63,661 bases of DNA from positions 1 through 63,661 of the forward strand of contig NZ_BANF01000062.1 in NCBI RefSeq assembly GCF_000964425.1, written 5' to 3'. Both the position numbers and the translations under genes were made by a program. The notes under the pieces were generated by a model, which saw nothing but the letters and a program-made list of their open reading frames with translations, was not told where the DNA came from and ran no database searches. Of this stretch, positions 30,479-38,323 are shown one piece after another. How positions within the stretch are numbered: position 1 is the first letter of the stretch; each line of letters opens with the position of its first letter. The stretch is from Komagataeibacter intermedius TF2. Its GTDB lineage: Bacteria; Pseudomonadota; Alphaproteobacteria; Acetobacterales; Acetobacteraceae.

Positions 30479-31009
30479 ATGGCCAAGCGGTGGTATGTGA
30501 TCCACGTCTATTCGGGCTTCGAGAAGAAGATAGCCCAGCACATCACGGAACAGGCCGCCCAGAAGGGCCTGGCCGACCATTTCGGTGAAATCCTTGTTCC
30601 ATCGGAAGAAGTGACGGAAGTGCGTCGTGGCCAGAAGGTCAATTCGGAACGCAAGTTCTTTCCCGGTTACGTGCTGGTGAACATGGAACTGACCGATGAG
30701 GCGTGGCACCTGGTCAAGGACACGCCCAAGGTCACCGGCTTCCTGGGCAGCAAGACCCGTCCGTCGCCCATTCCCAAGGTCGAGGCCGAGCGGATCATGA
30801 AGCAGGCGCAGGAAGGCGTGGAACGCGTCCGTCCGTCCGTCACGTTCGAGATCGGCGAGCAGATCCGCGTGGCCGATGGTCCCTTCACCTCCTTCAACGG
30901 CACGATCGAGGAAGTGGACGAGGAACGTGGCCGCCTGAAGGTCAGCGTCTCCATTTTCGGCCGGTCCACGCCGGTGGATCTGGAATACAATCAGGTGGAG
31001 AAGGTCTGA
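30479..31009 (+). CDS. nusG: Transcription termination/antitermination protein NusG
   Basis: 176 residues. The NGN domain begins MAKRWYVIHVYSGFEKK, with FFPGYVLVNMELTDEAWHLV; the C-terminal KOW domain contains VADGPFTSFNGTIEEVDEE. NusG binds RNA polymerase and links it to Rho or the ribosome. A strong terminator follows at once, so the ribosomal protein genes rplK-rplA that normally come next are not joined to it here. Confidence 0.97.
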   Translation: MAKRWYVIHVYSGFEKKIAQHITEQAAQKGLADHFGEILVPSEEVTEVRRGQKVNSERKFFPGYVLVNMELTDEAWHLVKDTPKVTGFLGSKTRPSPIPKVEAERIMKQAQEGVERVRPSVTFEIGEQIRVADGPFTSFNGTIEEVDEERGRLKVSVSIFGRSTPVDLEYNQVEKV

Positions 31010-31029
31010 CCTTCCCTCCCGCTTACGAC

Positions 31030-31054
31030 AAAGGCGCCTCCGGGCGCCTTTTTT
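31030..31054 (+). terminator. Intrinsic terminator of secE-nusG
   Basis: AAAGGCGCC (31030-31038), loop TCCG, GGCGCCTTT (31043-31051) and further T residues. It closes the secE-nusG transcript. Confidence 0.9.
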
Positions 31055-31065
31055 ATTGCCCGCGA

Positions 31066-31158
31066 CAACTGCAGGTCATCAAAATTTTCTGGTGAAGCTG
31101 TTTTCAAAAGGCTTCAGAGGACGCCGCCTTTCTGAAAAAGTCGGCGTCCGGAAACTGT
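31066..31158 (-). repeat. Interspersed double-hairpin repeat, copy C
   Basis: AAAATTTTCTGGTGAAGC leads into GAAGC (31094-31098) / GCTTC (31111-31115), then the second hairpin GACGCCG (31120-31126) / CGGCGTC (31142-31148), ending CCGGAAACTG. Orientation is opposite to D and F. It lies between the nusG terminator and the 3' end of pqiC, ten bases from the pqiC stop. Confidence 0.75.
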
Positions 31159-31168
31159 GAATCTTCAT

Positions 31169-31816
31169 TCAGGAATGATGGGTCACCGGGGCCGCTGGCA
31201 ATGCCTGCAGCCGTTCGGCCGCCATGTCCGCCACCTGTCCCGTCAGCTGGCTCAGCGCCGCCACCATGGCACGCGTGCCGGTACCGGTTGGCGACGCGCT
31301 CAGATCCAGCGGCACGGACAGGCCATGGTCCGCATCCCCCACCCTGTGCACCGACAGGTTGCCCGAAAGGTGCACCAGCCCCGCCGAATCGCGCGCGAAG
31401 CGGGTGATCTCGACCTCGACCACGCCCTGCGCCGGTATGGTGGTCGCATCATTCTGGGCAAAGACGGTACGGCCCGGCAGGCGCTGCTGCAGGTCAGTGG
31501 ACAGCACATGGCCCAGCATGGGGGCCAGTGGCTCGCTCCATGCCGCACCAGCCAGTGGCGTGACACTGTAATCATCCTGCACGCCCACGATGGTCTGCCG
31601 GTCCAGCGAGGACGGGACGCCCGGCGTGCGGACCTCGATCACGGCAGGAACCTGCGCGCCCGCGACCACGGACTGCGTACTGGCCACGGGGGCCAGCGAA
31701 TACAGCGTAGGATCGGATGACCCGCACCCACCCAGCGTGAGCGCGCCCGCCATCGCAACAGTCGCGGCCATGGTCCGCCGTGCGGAATGTGTGAAATGCC
31801 AGAAGGGGCGTTGCAT
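31169..31816 (-). CDS. pqiC: PqiC-type lipoprotein of an MCE lipid transport system
   Basis: 215 residues. A long basic N-terminus and hydrophobic stretch end in the lipobox LTLGGC (Cys near residue 31). The rest fits the PqiC/ABC-transport auxiliary lipoprotein family, with TLYSLAP just after the Cys and VVEVEITRF in the middle. Family knowledge: PqiC sits in the outer membrane and receives the PqiB tube. It starts four bases downstream of the pqiB stop. Confidence 0.85.
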   Translation of the reverse strand: MQRPFWHFTHSARRTMAATVAMAGALTLGGCGSSDPTLYSLAPVASTQSVVAGAQVPAVIEVRTPGVPSSLDRQTIVGVQDDYSVTPLAGAAWSEPLAPMLGHVLSTDLQQRLPGRTVFAQNDATTIPAQGVVEVEITRFARDSAGLVHLSGNLSVHRVGDADHGLSVPLDLSASPTGTGTRAMVAALSQLTGQVADMAAERLQALPAAPVTHHS

Positions 31817-31820
31817 GGTC

Positions 31821-33485
31821 TTATCGTCCCGTAATCAGTGCCGAGGGATGGTGGGTCAGGAAGTCCGACAGGAAGCGCAGCGACCGCGCGGCGTCGTTAA
31901 GCTGCTGCATCATCTGCTGCAGGTTGCGCTGGAAGTCGGTATCGCCGCCATAACTGGACAGGACCGAGTTCGCGTTTTTCAGCGTCCTGTCCATGCCGGT
32001 CAGCAGTTGCGGCATTTCGGTCCGGGCATCGCGCGATATGACCTGCAGGTTCTGTAGCGACCCACGCAGCGCGGTCAGCGCCTGTTTCGTATCGGGGCTG
32101 TTGATCCGTGCATCGGCATGGGCCAGCAGGCTGGTCAGGTTGTCGCCCATCTGGGTCAGCGGCATCGCGGCGATCTTGTCGCCAATGATGGACAGCGAAT
32201 CCATGATGCCCGCCATGCCGCCCGCCTGTCCCGGCAGGACCATGGCGTCCCCTTCCATCGTGATCTGTTCCGGCTTCGCGTTCTTGACGAATGTCAGCGC
32301 GATTTCGGATTCGCCGGTCAGCATGCTGGTGCTCTGTATGGATGCGCGCAGTCCGGCCGCCACCTGCGTGCGCAGCAGTCCGGCCATGGCTTCGGGCGGG
32401 ACCTGCTGGTTATCCAGCACGCGTTCGGGCTGCAGTTCCATGGCCACGCGCACATGCGCCTTGCCCGTGGCGGGGTCAACTTCCAGCTTCACGTCATCAA
32501 TCATGCCGACCTGAATGCCGAACATGGTCAGGCGCCCCCCCTTGGTCAGGCCGGACACCGAACTGGTCAGGTAGGTGACGAGGGGAATGCGCTCACGGTA
32601 GCCCGCGCTGTTGGCTTCCTCCGCGCTGTCATACAGCAGGAAGGTGGTATCGGCCCCGGCGGTGCTGGGCAGGGTATTTTTCTCGTTCCGCGCATCGGGC
32701 GGGTCAAACGCGACACCACCGGACAGCAGCGCCTGCAGGGACTGCAGCTTGACCTTCAGCCCACCCGGGCCAAGGCCCACCTGCACGCCGGACACGTTCC
32801 AGAAGCGCGTGGTGGTCCGCAGATAGCTGTCATACGGGGCCTGCACGAAAATCTGCACCCGGATCGGCCCGCGCCCTTCGGGGGGCATGGTGTAGCCCAG
32901 CACTTCGCCCACCACCACGTCACGGAAGAAGATCGGCGCCCCCTGCCCGAGCGAGCCAAGCGACTGCGTGATCAGGGTATAGGTATGCCCCGGCTGGTCC
33001 GACCGCACGCCCGGCGGCGATTCCAGTCCCTTGAAATGCGTGGTGTAACGCCCGCCCGGCTCCCCGGCGTCCATGGCGATGTAGGCGCCGGACATGACGG
33101 TTTCCAGACCGGTCACGCTGGCCCCGTTGATGCGTGGCCGCACGACCCAGAAACGGGCGTGATCGGTCAGCATGCGGCTTGCGGACGACGTCATGCGCAC
33201 ACCGACCTCGACATGATGCATGTCATCGCTCAGCCGGATCGAATCAACCGTGCCCAGCGACACCGCCTTGTTCTTGACCTCGGTCTGGCCACTGGTCAGG
33301 CCATCAGCCGTGTCGAAGCTTATGACAATCAGCGGCCCCCGGTCGGTCAGGCCACGCCAGCCCAGGTACCCCGCGATCAGGATGGCGACAATCGGCACCA
33401 GCCAGACCACGGAAAAACGGTACCGCCGCGCACGGGCCTGCGGCACGTTCCCCTGCGGGTCATTGGAAAGGAAATCGTCATTCAC
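31821..33485 (-). CDS. pqiB: PqiB-type MCE (MlaD) domain protein
   Basis: 554 residues. One N-terminal transmembrane anchor (about 24-43, FSVVWLVPIVAILIAGYLGW) is followed by three MCE repeats, each beginning with a GLTSGQTEVKNKAVSLG- or KGGRLTMFGIQVG-like strand set, and a long C-terminal helical part. E. coli PqiB forms a hexameric tube across the periplasm that carries lipids between membranes. The start overlaps the end of pqiA by four bases. Confidence 0.92.
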   Translation of the reverse strand: MNDDFLSNDPQGNVPQARARRYRFSVVWLVPIVAILIAGYLGWRGLTDRGPLIVISFDTADGLTSGQTEVKNKAVSLGTVDSIRLSDDMHHVEVGVRMTSSASRMLTDHARFWVVRPRINGASVTGLETVMSGAYIAMDAGEPGGRYTTHFKGLESPPGVRSDQPGHTYTLITQSLGSLGQGAPIFFRDVVVGEVLGYTMPPEGRGPIRVQIFVQAPYDSYLRTTTRFWNVSGVQVGLGPGGLKVKLQSLQALLSGGVAFDPPDARNEKNTLPSTAGADTTFLLYDSAEEANSAGYRERIPLVTYLTSSVSGLTKGGRLTMFGIQVGMIDDVKLEVDPATGKAHVRVAMELQPERVLDNQQVPPEAMAGLLRTQVAAGLRASIQSTSMLTGESEIALTFVKNAKPEQITMEGDAMVLPGQAGGMAGIMDSLSIIGDKIAAMPLTQMGDNLTSLLAHADARINSPDTKQALTALRGSLQNLQVISRDARTEMPQLLTGMDRTLKNANSVLSSYGGDTDFQRNLQQMMQQLNDAARSLRFLSDFLTHHPSALITGR

Positions 33486-34978
33486 GCCTGATCTGGCTCC
33501 ATGCTGACCGGTCCGGTACCGACCGGGGAAAGGGAAGATGAAGAAGGGGCCGCCGGTCCGGGCCTGCGTGTCGCCTGTGCCTGCAGGACGGACGGGGGCA
33601 GCCCATCAACCACCCGGCCATTGCGCCCTGCCGCATCCCACATGATGCGGGGATCAAAGCTCCATGCCGCCAGCAGGGTCAGCACCACGACGGCGGCAAA
33701 GGCCACCATGCCTGCATTGGCGGTCACGCTGGCCATGGCGTTGAAACGCACGACCGCGACCAGAATCGAAATCATGAACACGTCGATCATGGACCACCGG
33801 CCCACCATATCCACCACGCGGAACAGCCGGGTCCGGGCCACCAGATGCCCCCGCGCGCCATGCCATGTCTGCCAGACCATCCAGCCAAGGCTTGCGATCT
33901 TGAGCATCGGAACGGTGATCGAGGCAAAGAACACCAGCAGCGACAGCGGAATCATGCCGTCCACCCACAGTTCGATCGCGCCTTCGACAATAGTATGCCC
34001 GCCGCCGCCGCCCATGCGCATGAAGGTCATGACCGGGTAGAGGTTGGCCGGAATATAGAAAACGATGGCCGCGATCAGGAAGGCGGTGGTGCGCGTCAGC
34101 GACTGTGGCAGGCGACGCCATACCCTGTGTTCGCAGCGCGGGCAGATTCCGACACAGCTCAGGTTCGAGACCGGATGCGCCAGTTCCCCCACCAGCCCGC
34201 ACGACGTGCATGCCACCAGATGGTCCTCCGGCGGCATGCCGATATCGTCCACATGCACGTAATCGACCTCGACCGTCTGGTCGCCTTCGGCGCGGGTCAG
34301 GGAATCAATGCGGCGGTGCCGCCAGATCATTTCGGTATCCAGCGTCGAATCCGTGGCCGCCATGGTCAGCATCAGCGCGCCGATCAGGTACACGGCAGGC
34401 CCGACATCGACATGCGCCATGTCGGTCAGCTTGGTATAGGCGACGAAAATGCCAAGGATATAGACCTCGACCATCGACCATGGCCGCAACTTGTCATACC
34501 AGACGAGGATTCGCGGCGCCCAGTCCGGCAACTGCCGCGATGACGCGGCAATCAGGATGGCGAACATGAACCCGATCGCCACCGCCGGGGCCAGGATCGT
34601 GACCGCGCCCACAAGGACACCGGCCTCCCCCCACCCTTCATGCATGAGTTCCATCGGTCCGGTCAGCAGATCCACGGTGCGCTGCCTGCCATACACATCC
34701 AGCGTCATGAGGGACGATGCGAGTGCCGCCAGATAGAACGCGGCCGAACTTATGCAGAAGGCCAGCGGCGTCGCCAGTGGCGCGGTGCGCCGCCTGCGCG
34801 CCAGCTTCTGCCCGCACCGCACGCACGACGCCTGTTCCCCCGGGTCCAGATCCGGAAGGCGCTGGTACAGGCCGCAGCCGGGACATTCCGACAATCCGCC
34901 AATGACGCGCACATGACGGATGGGACCGGGTTCCACATCATCACAACGCAGATGCGGGGAAGAAGAAGACGTGTTCAT
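33482..34978 (-). CDS. pqiA: Paraquat-inducible protein A homologue
   Basis: 498 residues in two similar halves. Each half has a rubredoxin-like zinc motif, CPGCGLYQRLP with CVRCGQKL in the first and CTSCGLVGELAHP with CPRCEHRV in the second, followed by about four transmembrane helices. It is the inner-membrane part of the Pqi (LetA-like) lipid transport system with PqiB and PqiC. I chose ATG 34978; GTG 34987 is in frame. The three genes form an operon transcribed away from tRNA-Thr(CGT). Confidence 0.92.
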   Translation of the reverse strand: MNTSSSSPHLRCDDVEPGPIRHVRVIGGLSECPGCGLYQRLPDLDPGEQASCVRCGQKLARRRRTAPLATPLAFCISSAAFYLAALASSLMTLDVYGRQRTVDLLTGPMELMHEGWGEAGVLVGAVTILAPAVAIGFMFAILIAASSRQLPDWAPRILVWYDKLRPWSMVEVYILGIFVAYTKLTDMAHVDVGPAVYLIGALMLTMAATDSTLDTEMIWRHRRIDSLTRAEGDQTVEVDYVHVDDIGMPPEDHLVACTSCGLVGELAHPVSNLSCVGICPRCEHRVWRRLPQSLTRTTAFLIAAIVFYIPANLYPVMTFMRMGGGGGHTIVEGAIELWVDGMIPLSLLVFFASITVPMLKIASLGWMVWQTWHGARGHLVARTRLFRVVDMVGRWSMIDVFMISILVAVVRFNAMASVTANAGMVAFAAVVVLTLLAAWSFDPRIMWDAAGRNGRVVDGLPPSVLQAQATRRPGPAAPSSSSLSPVGTGPVSMEPDQA

Positions 34979-35073
34979 GCTGCGCACAGCATATAGACCA
35001 AATTAAAATGGGGAATGCCGCATTTGATATATTGCATCATGCCAGCCCATCGTTTATCAGACCCCACAGGTTT

Positions 35074-35148
35074 GCCGACATAGCTCAGGGGTAGAGCAAC
35101 TGATTCGTAATCAGTAGGCCCTCGGTTCAATTCCGAGTGTCGGCACCA
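35074..35148 (+). tRNA. tRNA-Thr (CGT)
   Basis: The acceptor stem GCCGACA pairs with TGTCGGC, then A and an encoded CCA. The anticodon stem-loop ACTGA-TTCGTAA-TCAGT gives CGT. A second tRNA-Thr (GGT) is at 55390. The AT-rich island starts right after its 3' end. Confidence 0.95.
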
Positions 35149-35541
35149 CCTTACCCCATGATTTTCCAAAATTCTGAAAATTGCCCAGGTTCGTAAACCG
35201 TTCCTCTGATCCCATAGGGTAACGAGTGGGTAAGGCTGCCCATTTCATGGGTTCCCCAAATCGCGATCGGAGACGGATTCGATGATATTCGAATCCCGGT
35301 CGATTCCGTCTGTCCCGTCTGGCTGTGCACTTCGGCAGGGACGAAACCGTCATGCTATCTGGCCCCCTTTCCCGGATCATGACCATCCAACCAACCCGCA
35401 AACCCTGATTCATGTCGGGTATCAGCCTGTTCAGCATTGGCATTATAAATAAATACAGAATATGTCTTATTTAAAATAAATTGTAATTACAAATGGGTTA
35501 TTTGTTGTATTTCCCCCTCAACATATAAAGGAGCACCTGCC
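35149..35541. other. Gene-free AT-rich stretch after tRNA-Thr(CGT)
   Basis: 393 bp with no credible gene. The first 250 bp are of mixed composition; the last 100 bp before the unknown gene at 35542 are strongly AT-rich. A minus-strand frame over 35111-35443 runs into the tRNA and is not believed. A decayed integrase or attachment region is possible because of the tRNA, but I recognise no integrase remnant and no repeat of the tRNA 3' end in the window. Confidence 0.4.
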
Positions 35542-35868
35542 ATGGGGGTAATAAACAATCTCAATTCCTTCTTCGGAAATTATAAACATACATTTTATAT
35601 AGAAAAATTATCTATTGATGAGATATCCATAAGCAAAGACGGAGCAGACGTTCCGGACGCATCGGATATTTTAAACGAATTTCTATACGATCAGGAAGAA
35701 AAAACCATTTTTAATACAAATGAAGGTTTTGTATTCCATGTATCAAATAAATGTTACGTTATCAACTTTGACGACTATATAACAACAAATGTCAATTTAT
35801 ATCCGAAAGTCACGATCTCAAAAAACGGCACAGGGCTCGATATTAAACTATTTATGAAACACGATTAA
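35542..35868 (+). CDS. Unknown protein, AT-rich accessory gene
   Basis: 108 residues that I do not recognise. There is no signal peptide or membrane segment. The protein is acidic and rich in Asn, Ile, Tyr, Phe and Asp, with alternating hydrophobic strands (FVFHVSNKCYVINFDDY, LYPKVTISKNG), so a small beta-rich fold is likely. AAAGGAG eight bases or so before the ATG is a strong ribosome site, and its own terminator follows, so it looks like an intact single gene. G+C is about one third, far below its neighbours, which points to recent transfer. Size and acidity would suit an immunity or antitoxin-type protein, but nothing proves it. Confidence 0.7.
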   Translation: MGVINNLNSFFGNYKHTFYIEKLSIDEISISKDGADVPDASDILNEFLYDQEEKTIFNTNEGFVFHVSNKCYVINFDDYITTNVNLYPKVTISKNGTGLDIKLFMKHD

Positions 35869-35892
35869 AATATAGAAATATGCATACATAAT

Positions 35893-35931
35893 AAAGTCAC
35901 CCATTCGATCGAACGGGTGGCTTTATTTATA
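35893..35931 (+). terminator. Intrinsic terminator after the AT-rich gene
   Basis: AAAGTCACCC (35893-35902) pairs with GGGTGGCTTT (35915-35924) with one G-T pair, around an inner TTCGATCGAA palindrome. ATTTAT follows. Confidence 0.8.
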
Positions 35932-35960
35932 ATGCTGCATGCCGCGCGTCCCGCCGCATC

Positions 35961-37310
35961 CTATAAACCGCACCACTCCAGAAGCAGGCACATCCCCAGA
36001 CCCACCACACCAATCAGGGTCTCGATCACGGACCATGTGCGCAATGTCTGCGGAACCGTAAGGCCCAGCGCATCGCGCACCTGCCAGAAACCCGAATCAT
36101 TCATCGGGCCGAACATGACGGCCCCCGCCCCCGTCGCCAGCACCAGCAGTTCGGGGGACACACCCTGACCATGCGCCATGATCGGGGCGACAATTCCGGC
36201 GGTCGTGCTCATGGCGACGGTGGCGGACCCCACCGCCACGCGCATGCCCGCCGCCAGTCCCCATGCCAGGATCAGCAGCGGCACGTGCATGTCCACCGCA
36301 GCGCCTGCAATCGCATCGGAAATGCCGCTGTCCATCAGTTCCGCGCCAAAGCCACCACCCGCGCCAATCATCAGCAGCAGGCTGGCCAGCGGACCAAGGC
36401 ATTCATTGGAACAGGCCAGGATTTTTTCACGCGTCAGCCCCCGCCGCAGCCCCAGCGTCCAGAATGACAGCAGCGCCGCCAGCGCCAGCCCCACATTGGG
36501 ATCCCCCACAAACCGCAGGACCACGGCCCAGCCACCTGTGGATGGTCCCATGAACCGCGTGGCCGATCCCGCCAGCATCAGCACCATGGGCGCCAGAATG
36601 GTGAACAGCGTAATGCCAAATCCCGGCAGGTCCGCCTGCGTGCGGGGGGCATCATGCCCGTGGGCATGTGCTGCGTCCGCCCCCGCGTCGGCTGGCAGGC
36701 GGGGCACGATGAAGCGGGTATAGACAGGACCGGACACGATCGCGACGGGCACGCTGACCACAGCCCCCATCCAGATCAGGCGACCGATATCGGCATGATA
36801 GGCCGCCAGCGCGAACATGGTGCCCGGATGGGGCGGCATATATCCCTGCACCACGGACAGGGCGGCGGTAACCGGCAGCGCCACGTGCAGGATGGGCCGG
36901 CCAGTCTGCCGCGCGATGGAAAAGGCCAGCGGGACCAGAATGACGAAGCCCACGGTAAAGAAAACTGACAGCCCGACCAGCAGCCCGATCAGCATCATGG
37001 CCCAGTCCAGCCGTCGCGGTCCCGCCAGCGACACCACCGTCATGGCGATCCGGTCCGCGCCACCCGACACTTCCAGCATCTTGCCCAGCATGGTTCCCAG
37101 TGCGATGACCGAGGCAATCTGCCCCAGCACCTGCCCCGAACCGCTTTCAAACGAAGCCACGACCCGTGCCGCCGGCATGCCCGCGGCAAAGCCCAGCAGC
37201 ATGGACGCGATCAGCAGCGCAAGGAACGGGTTGAGCTTGACCCGCTCAATCAGGAAAACGACAACACATATGGCCACAACAGCCAGTAACAGGGCCATTC
37301 CGACCGACAT
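35961..37310 (-). CDS. GntP-family permease (gluconate:H+ symporter type)
   Basis: 449 residues, about 12-14 hydrophobic segments. Characteristic stretches are VKLNPFLALLIASMLLGFAAGM, QGYMPPHPGTMFALAAY (GntP signature) and GAVMFGPMNDSGFWQVRDALG near the C-terminus. The family imports gluconate and related sugar acids with protons; acetic acid bacteria make large amounts of gluconate, which fits. No gluconokinase gene is adjacent. An AT-rich upstream region with a TATAAT-like -10 (minus strand, about 37439-37444) lies 130 bp before the start. Confidence 0.9.
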   Translation of the reverse strand: MSVGMALLLAVVAICVVVFLIERVKLNPFLALLIASMLLGFAAGMPAARVVASFESGSGQVLGQIASVIALGTMLGKMLEVSGGADRIAMTVVSLAGPRRLDWAMMLIGLLVGLSVFFTVGFVILVPLAFSIARQTGRPILHVALPVTAALSVVQGYMPPHPGTMFALAAYHADIGRLIWMGAVVSVPVAIVSGPVYTRFIVPRLPADAGADAAHAHGHDAPRTQADLPGFGITLFTILAPMVLMLAGSATRFMGPSTGGWAVVLRFVGDPNVGLALAALLSFWTLGLRRGLTREKILACSNECLGPLASLLLMIGAGGGFGAELMDSGISDAIAGAAVDMHVPLLILAWGLAAGMRVAVGSATVAMSTTAGIVAPIMAHGQGVSPELLVLATGAGAVMFGPMNDSGFWQVRDALGLTVPQTLRTWSVIETLIGVVGLGMCLLLEWCGL

Positions 37311-37469
37311 TGACGCCTATCCTCCCAATTCCATTCCCGGTGCGTGCCCTATCGTGGCATCAGCCTGCCACGGCGGACATGGTGTTTATGACCGCAGGAC
37401 CGGACAGGAAGGGCTGATACAGGTCAGGCAGGAACTCTATTATAATAAACTGTTGATATATAATAATAA

Positions 37470-37550
37470 AAATTCCTGGGTGCCGCCTTTTCCCAAAAAG
37501 GTGGCATTCCCTGAAGCTTTTGAAAAAAGCTTCACCAGAACTTCCTTATG
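37470..37550 (+). repeat. Interspersed double-hairpin repeat, copy D
   Basis: It starts CCTGGGTGCCGCC, with hairpin TGCCGCCTTTT / AAAAAGGTGGCA (one G-T pair). Next is GAAGCTTTT (37513-37521) paired with AAAAGCTTC, then ACCAGAACTT. Same orientation as copy F. It lies 26 bp from the stop of the marR gene, which is on the opposite strand. Confidence 0.75.
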
Positions 37551-37575
37551 ATTCCTGGTTGGTACGGGCCGGCTT

Positions 37576-38091
37576 TCAGGACCCGCTCTCGCCGCATGGC
37601 GTGCCGACAGGCTCCATCATAACGCCCTCCGCCTGCCGCAGCACGTGCGACAGGACATCCATCATGTCCCGCGCCCTGTCGGCGGGCACGTCCTGCAGCA
37701 CCCGGGCCTCCATGGCCGCGCAGATCCGGTGCAGGGTCGCACATTTACGCCTGCCGCGCGGGGTCAGCACAAGGCTCTTGGCGCGCCGGTCCTCCTGATC
37801 TGGATGGCGTTCGACCAGCCCTTCTTCCTCCAGCAGGTCCAGCACGCGCACCAGCGCCGAACTGTCGGTATTCATGGCATGGGCCAGCGTGCGCTGGCTG
37901 ACACGGTCAGGCAGCATCATGAGGTACGCCAGCGGGCGCATCATCGCCATGCTCATGCCCTCGGGCCGCAGCGCACGGTCCAGACCAAGCCGCCACGTAT
38001 TGGCCAGCCGCATGGTCAGGAACGTCATCCGCATGTCCTGAAAGCCCGCGCCCTCTATATCAGGTAATGGTGAACGGTCAGCCATGCGCAT
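37576..38091 (-). CDS. MarR-family transcriptional regulator
   Basis: 171 residues. The winged helix reads RVSQRTLAHAMNTDSSALVRVLDLLEEEGLVERHPDQEDRRAKSL in short pieces: recognition helix TDSSALVRVLDLL (about 81-93) and wing RHPDQEDRRAKSLVLT, the usual MarR D-x-R-D-R region. MarR proteins are dimers that release DNA on binding phenolic compounds. It is divergent from the FUSC exporter gene, with paired sequence elements in the shared 232-bp region, so it most likely controls that exporter and itself. ATG 38085 is an alternative start. Confidence 0.88.
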   Translation of the reverse strand: MRMADRSPLPDIEGAGFQDMRMTFLTMRLANTWRLGLDRALRPEGMSMAMMRPLAYLMMLPDRVSQRTLAHAMNTDSSALVRVLDLLEEEGLVERHPDQEDRRAKSLVLTPRGRRKCATLHRICAAMEARVLQDVPADRARDMMDVLSHVLRQAEGVMMEPVGTPCGESGS

Positions 38092-38210
38092 CCCCTGCTG
38101 GTGTCAGACCCCGCCGAAGTCCTCTGCCTGCCCGATAGCATGCCCGCATGGGCGGATCATGACCCATTATGCGATGGCTGCCCGGCGGCACAGATATGCA
38201 GCACAGATAT

Positions 38211-38239
38211 AATTGACATGGCATTAATTGTCATACAAT
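38211..38239. promoter_or_regulatory. Candidate MarR operator and overlapping divergent promoters
   Basis: AATTGACAT (38211-38219) and AATTGTCAT (38226-38234) are nine-base elements with centres 15 bp apart; TGACA and TGTCA inside them also form an inverted pair. TTGACA (38213-38218) with TACAAT or ACAATA 15-16 bp on could be the rightward promoter. ATGACA with TTATAT 16 bp on suits the leftward marR promoter. Confidence 0.5.
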
Positions 38240-38323
38240 AAATTGGGCTCCCGCCCTTTATCTTCCTGCGGCATGCGGTATCAGGATGCCCCACACGCCG
38301 CAGCCGGGAGTCGGCACCCAGTC

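Noticed and set aside
35111-35443. Minus-strand frame of 110 codons beside tRNA-Thr(CGT)
   Set aside because: Its end is read through the tRNA gene (the typical LGIEPR-like antisense of a tRNA) and the rest has no pattern or ribosome site.
35074-35541. Phage or integrative-element attachment repeat at tRNA-Thr(CGT)
   Set aside because: No second copy of the tRNA 3' end and no integrase gene in the window; kept only as a possibility for the AT-rich island.
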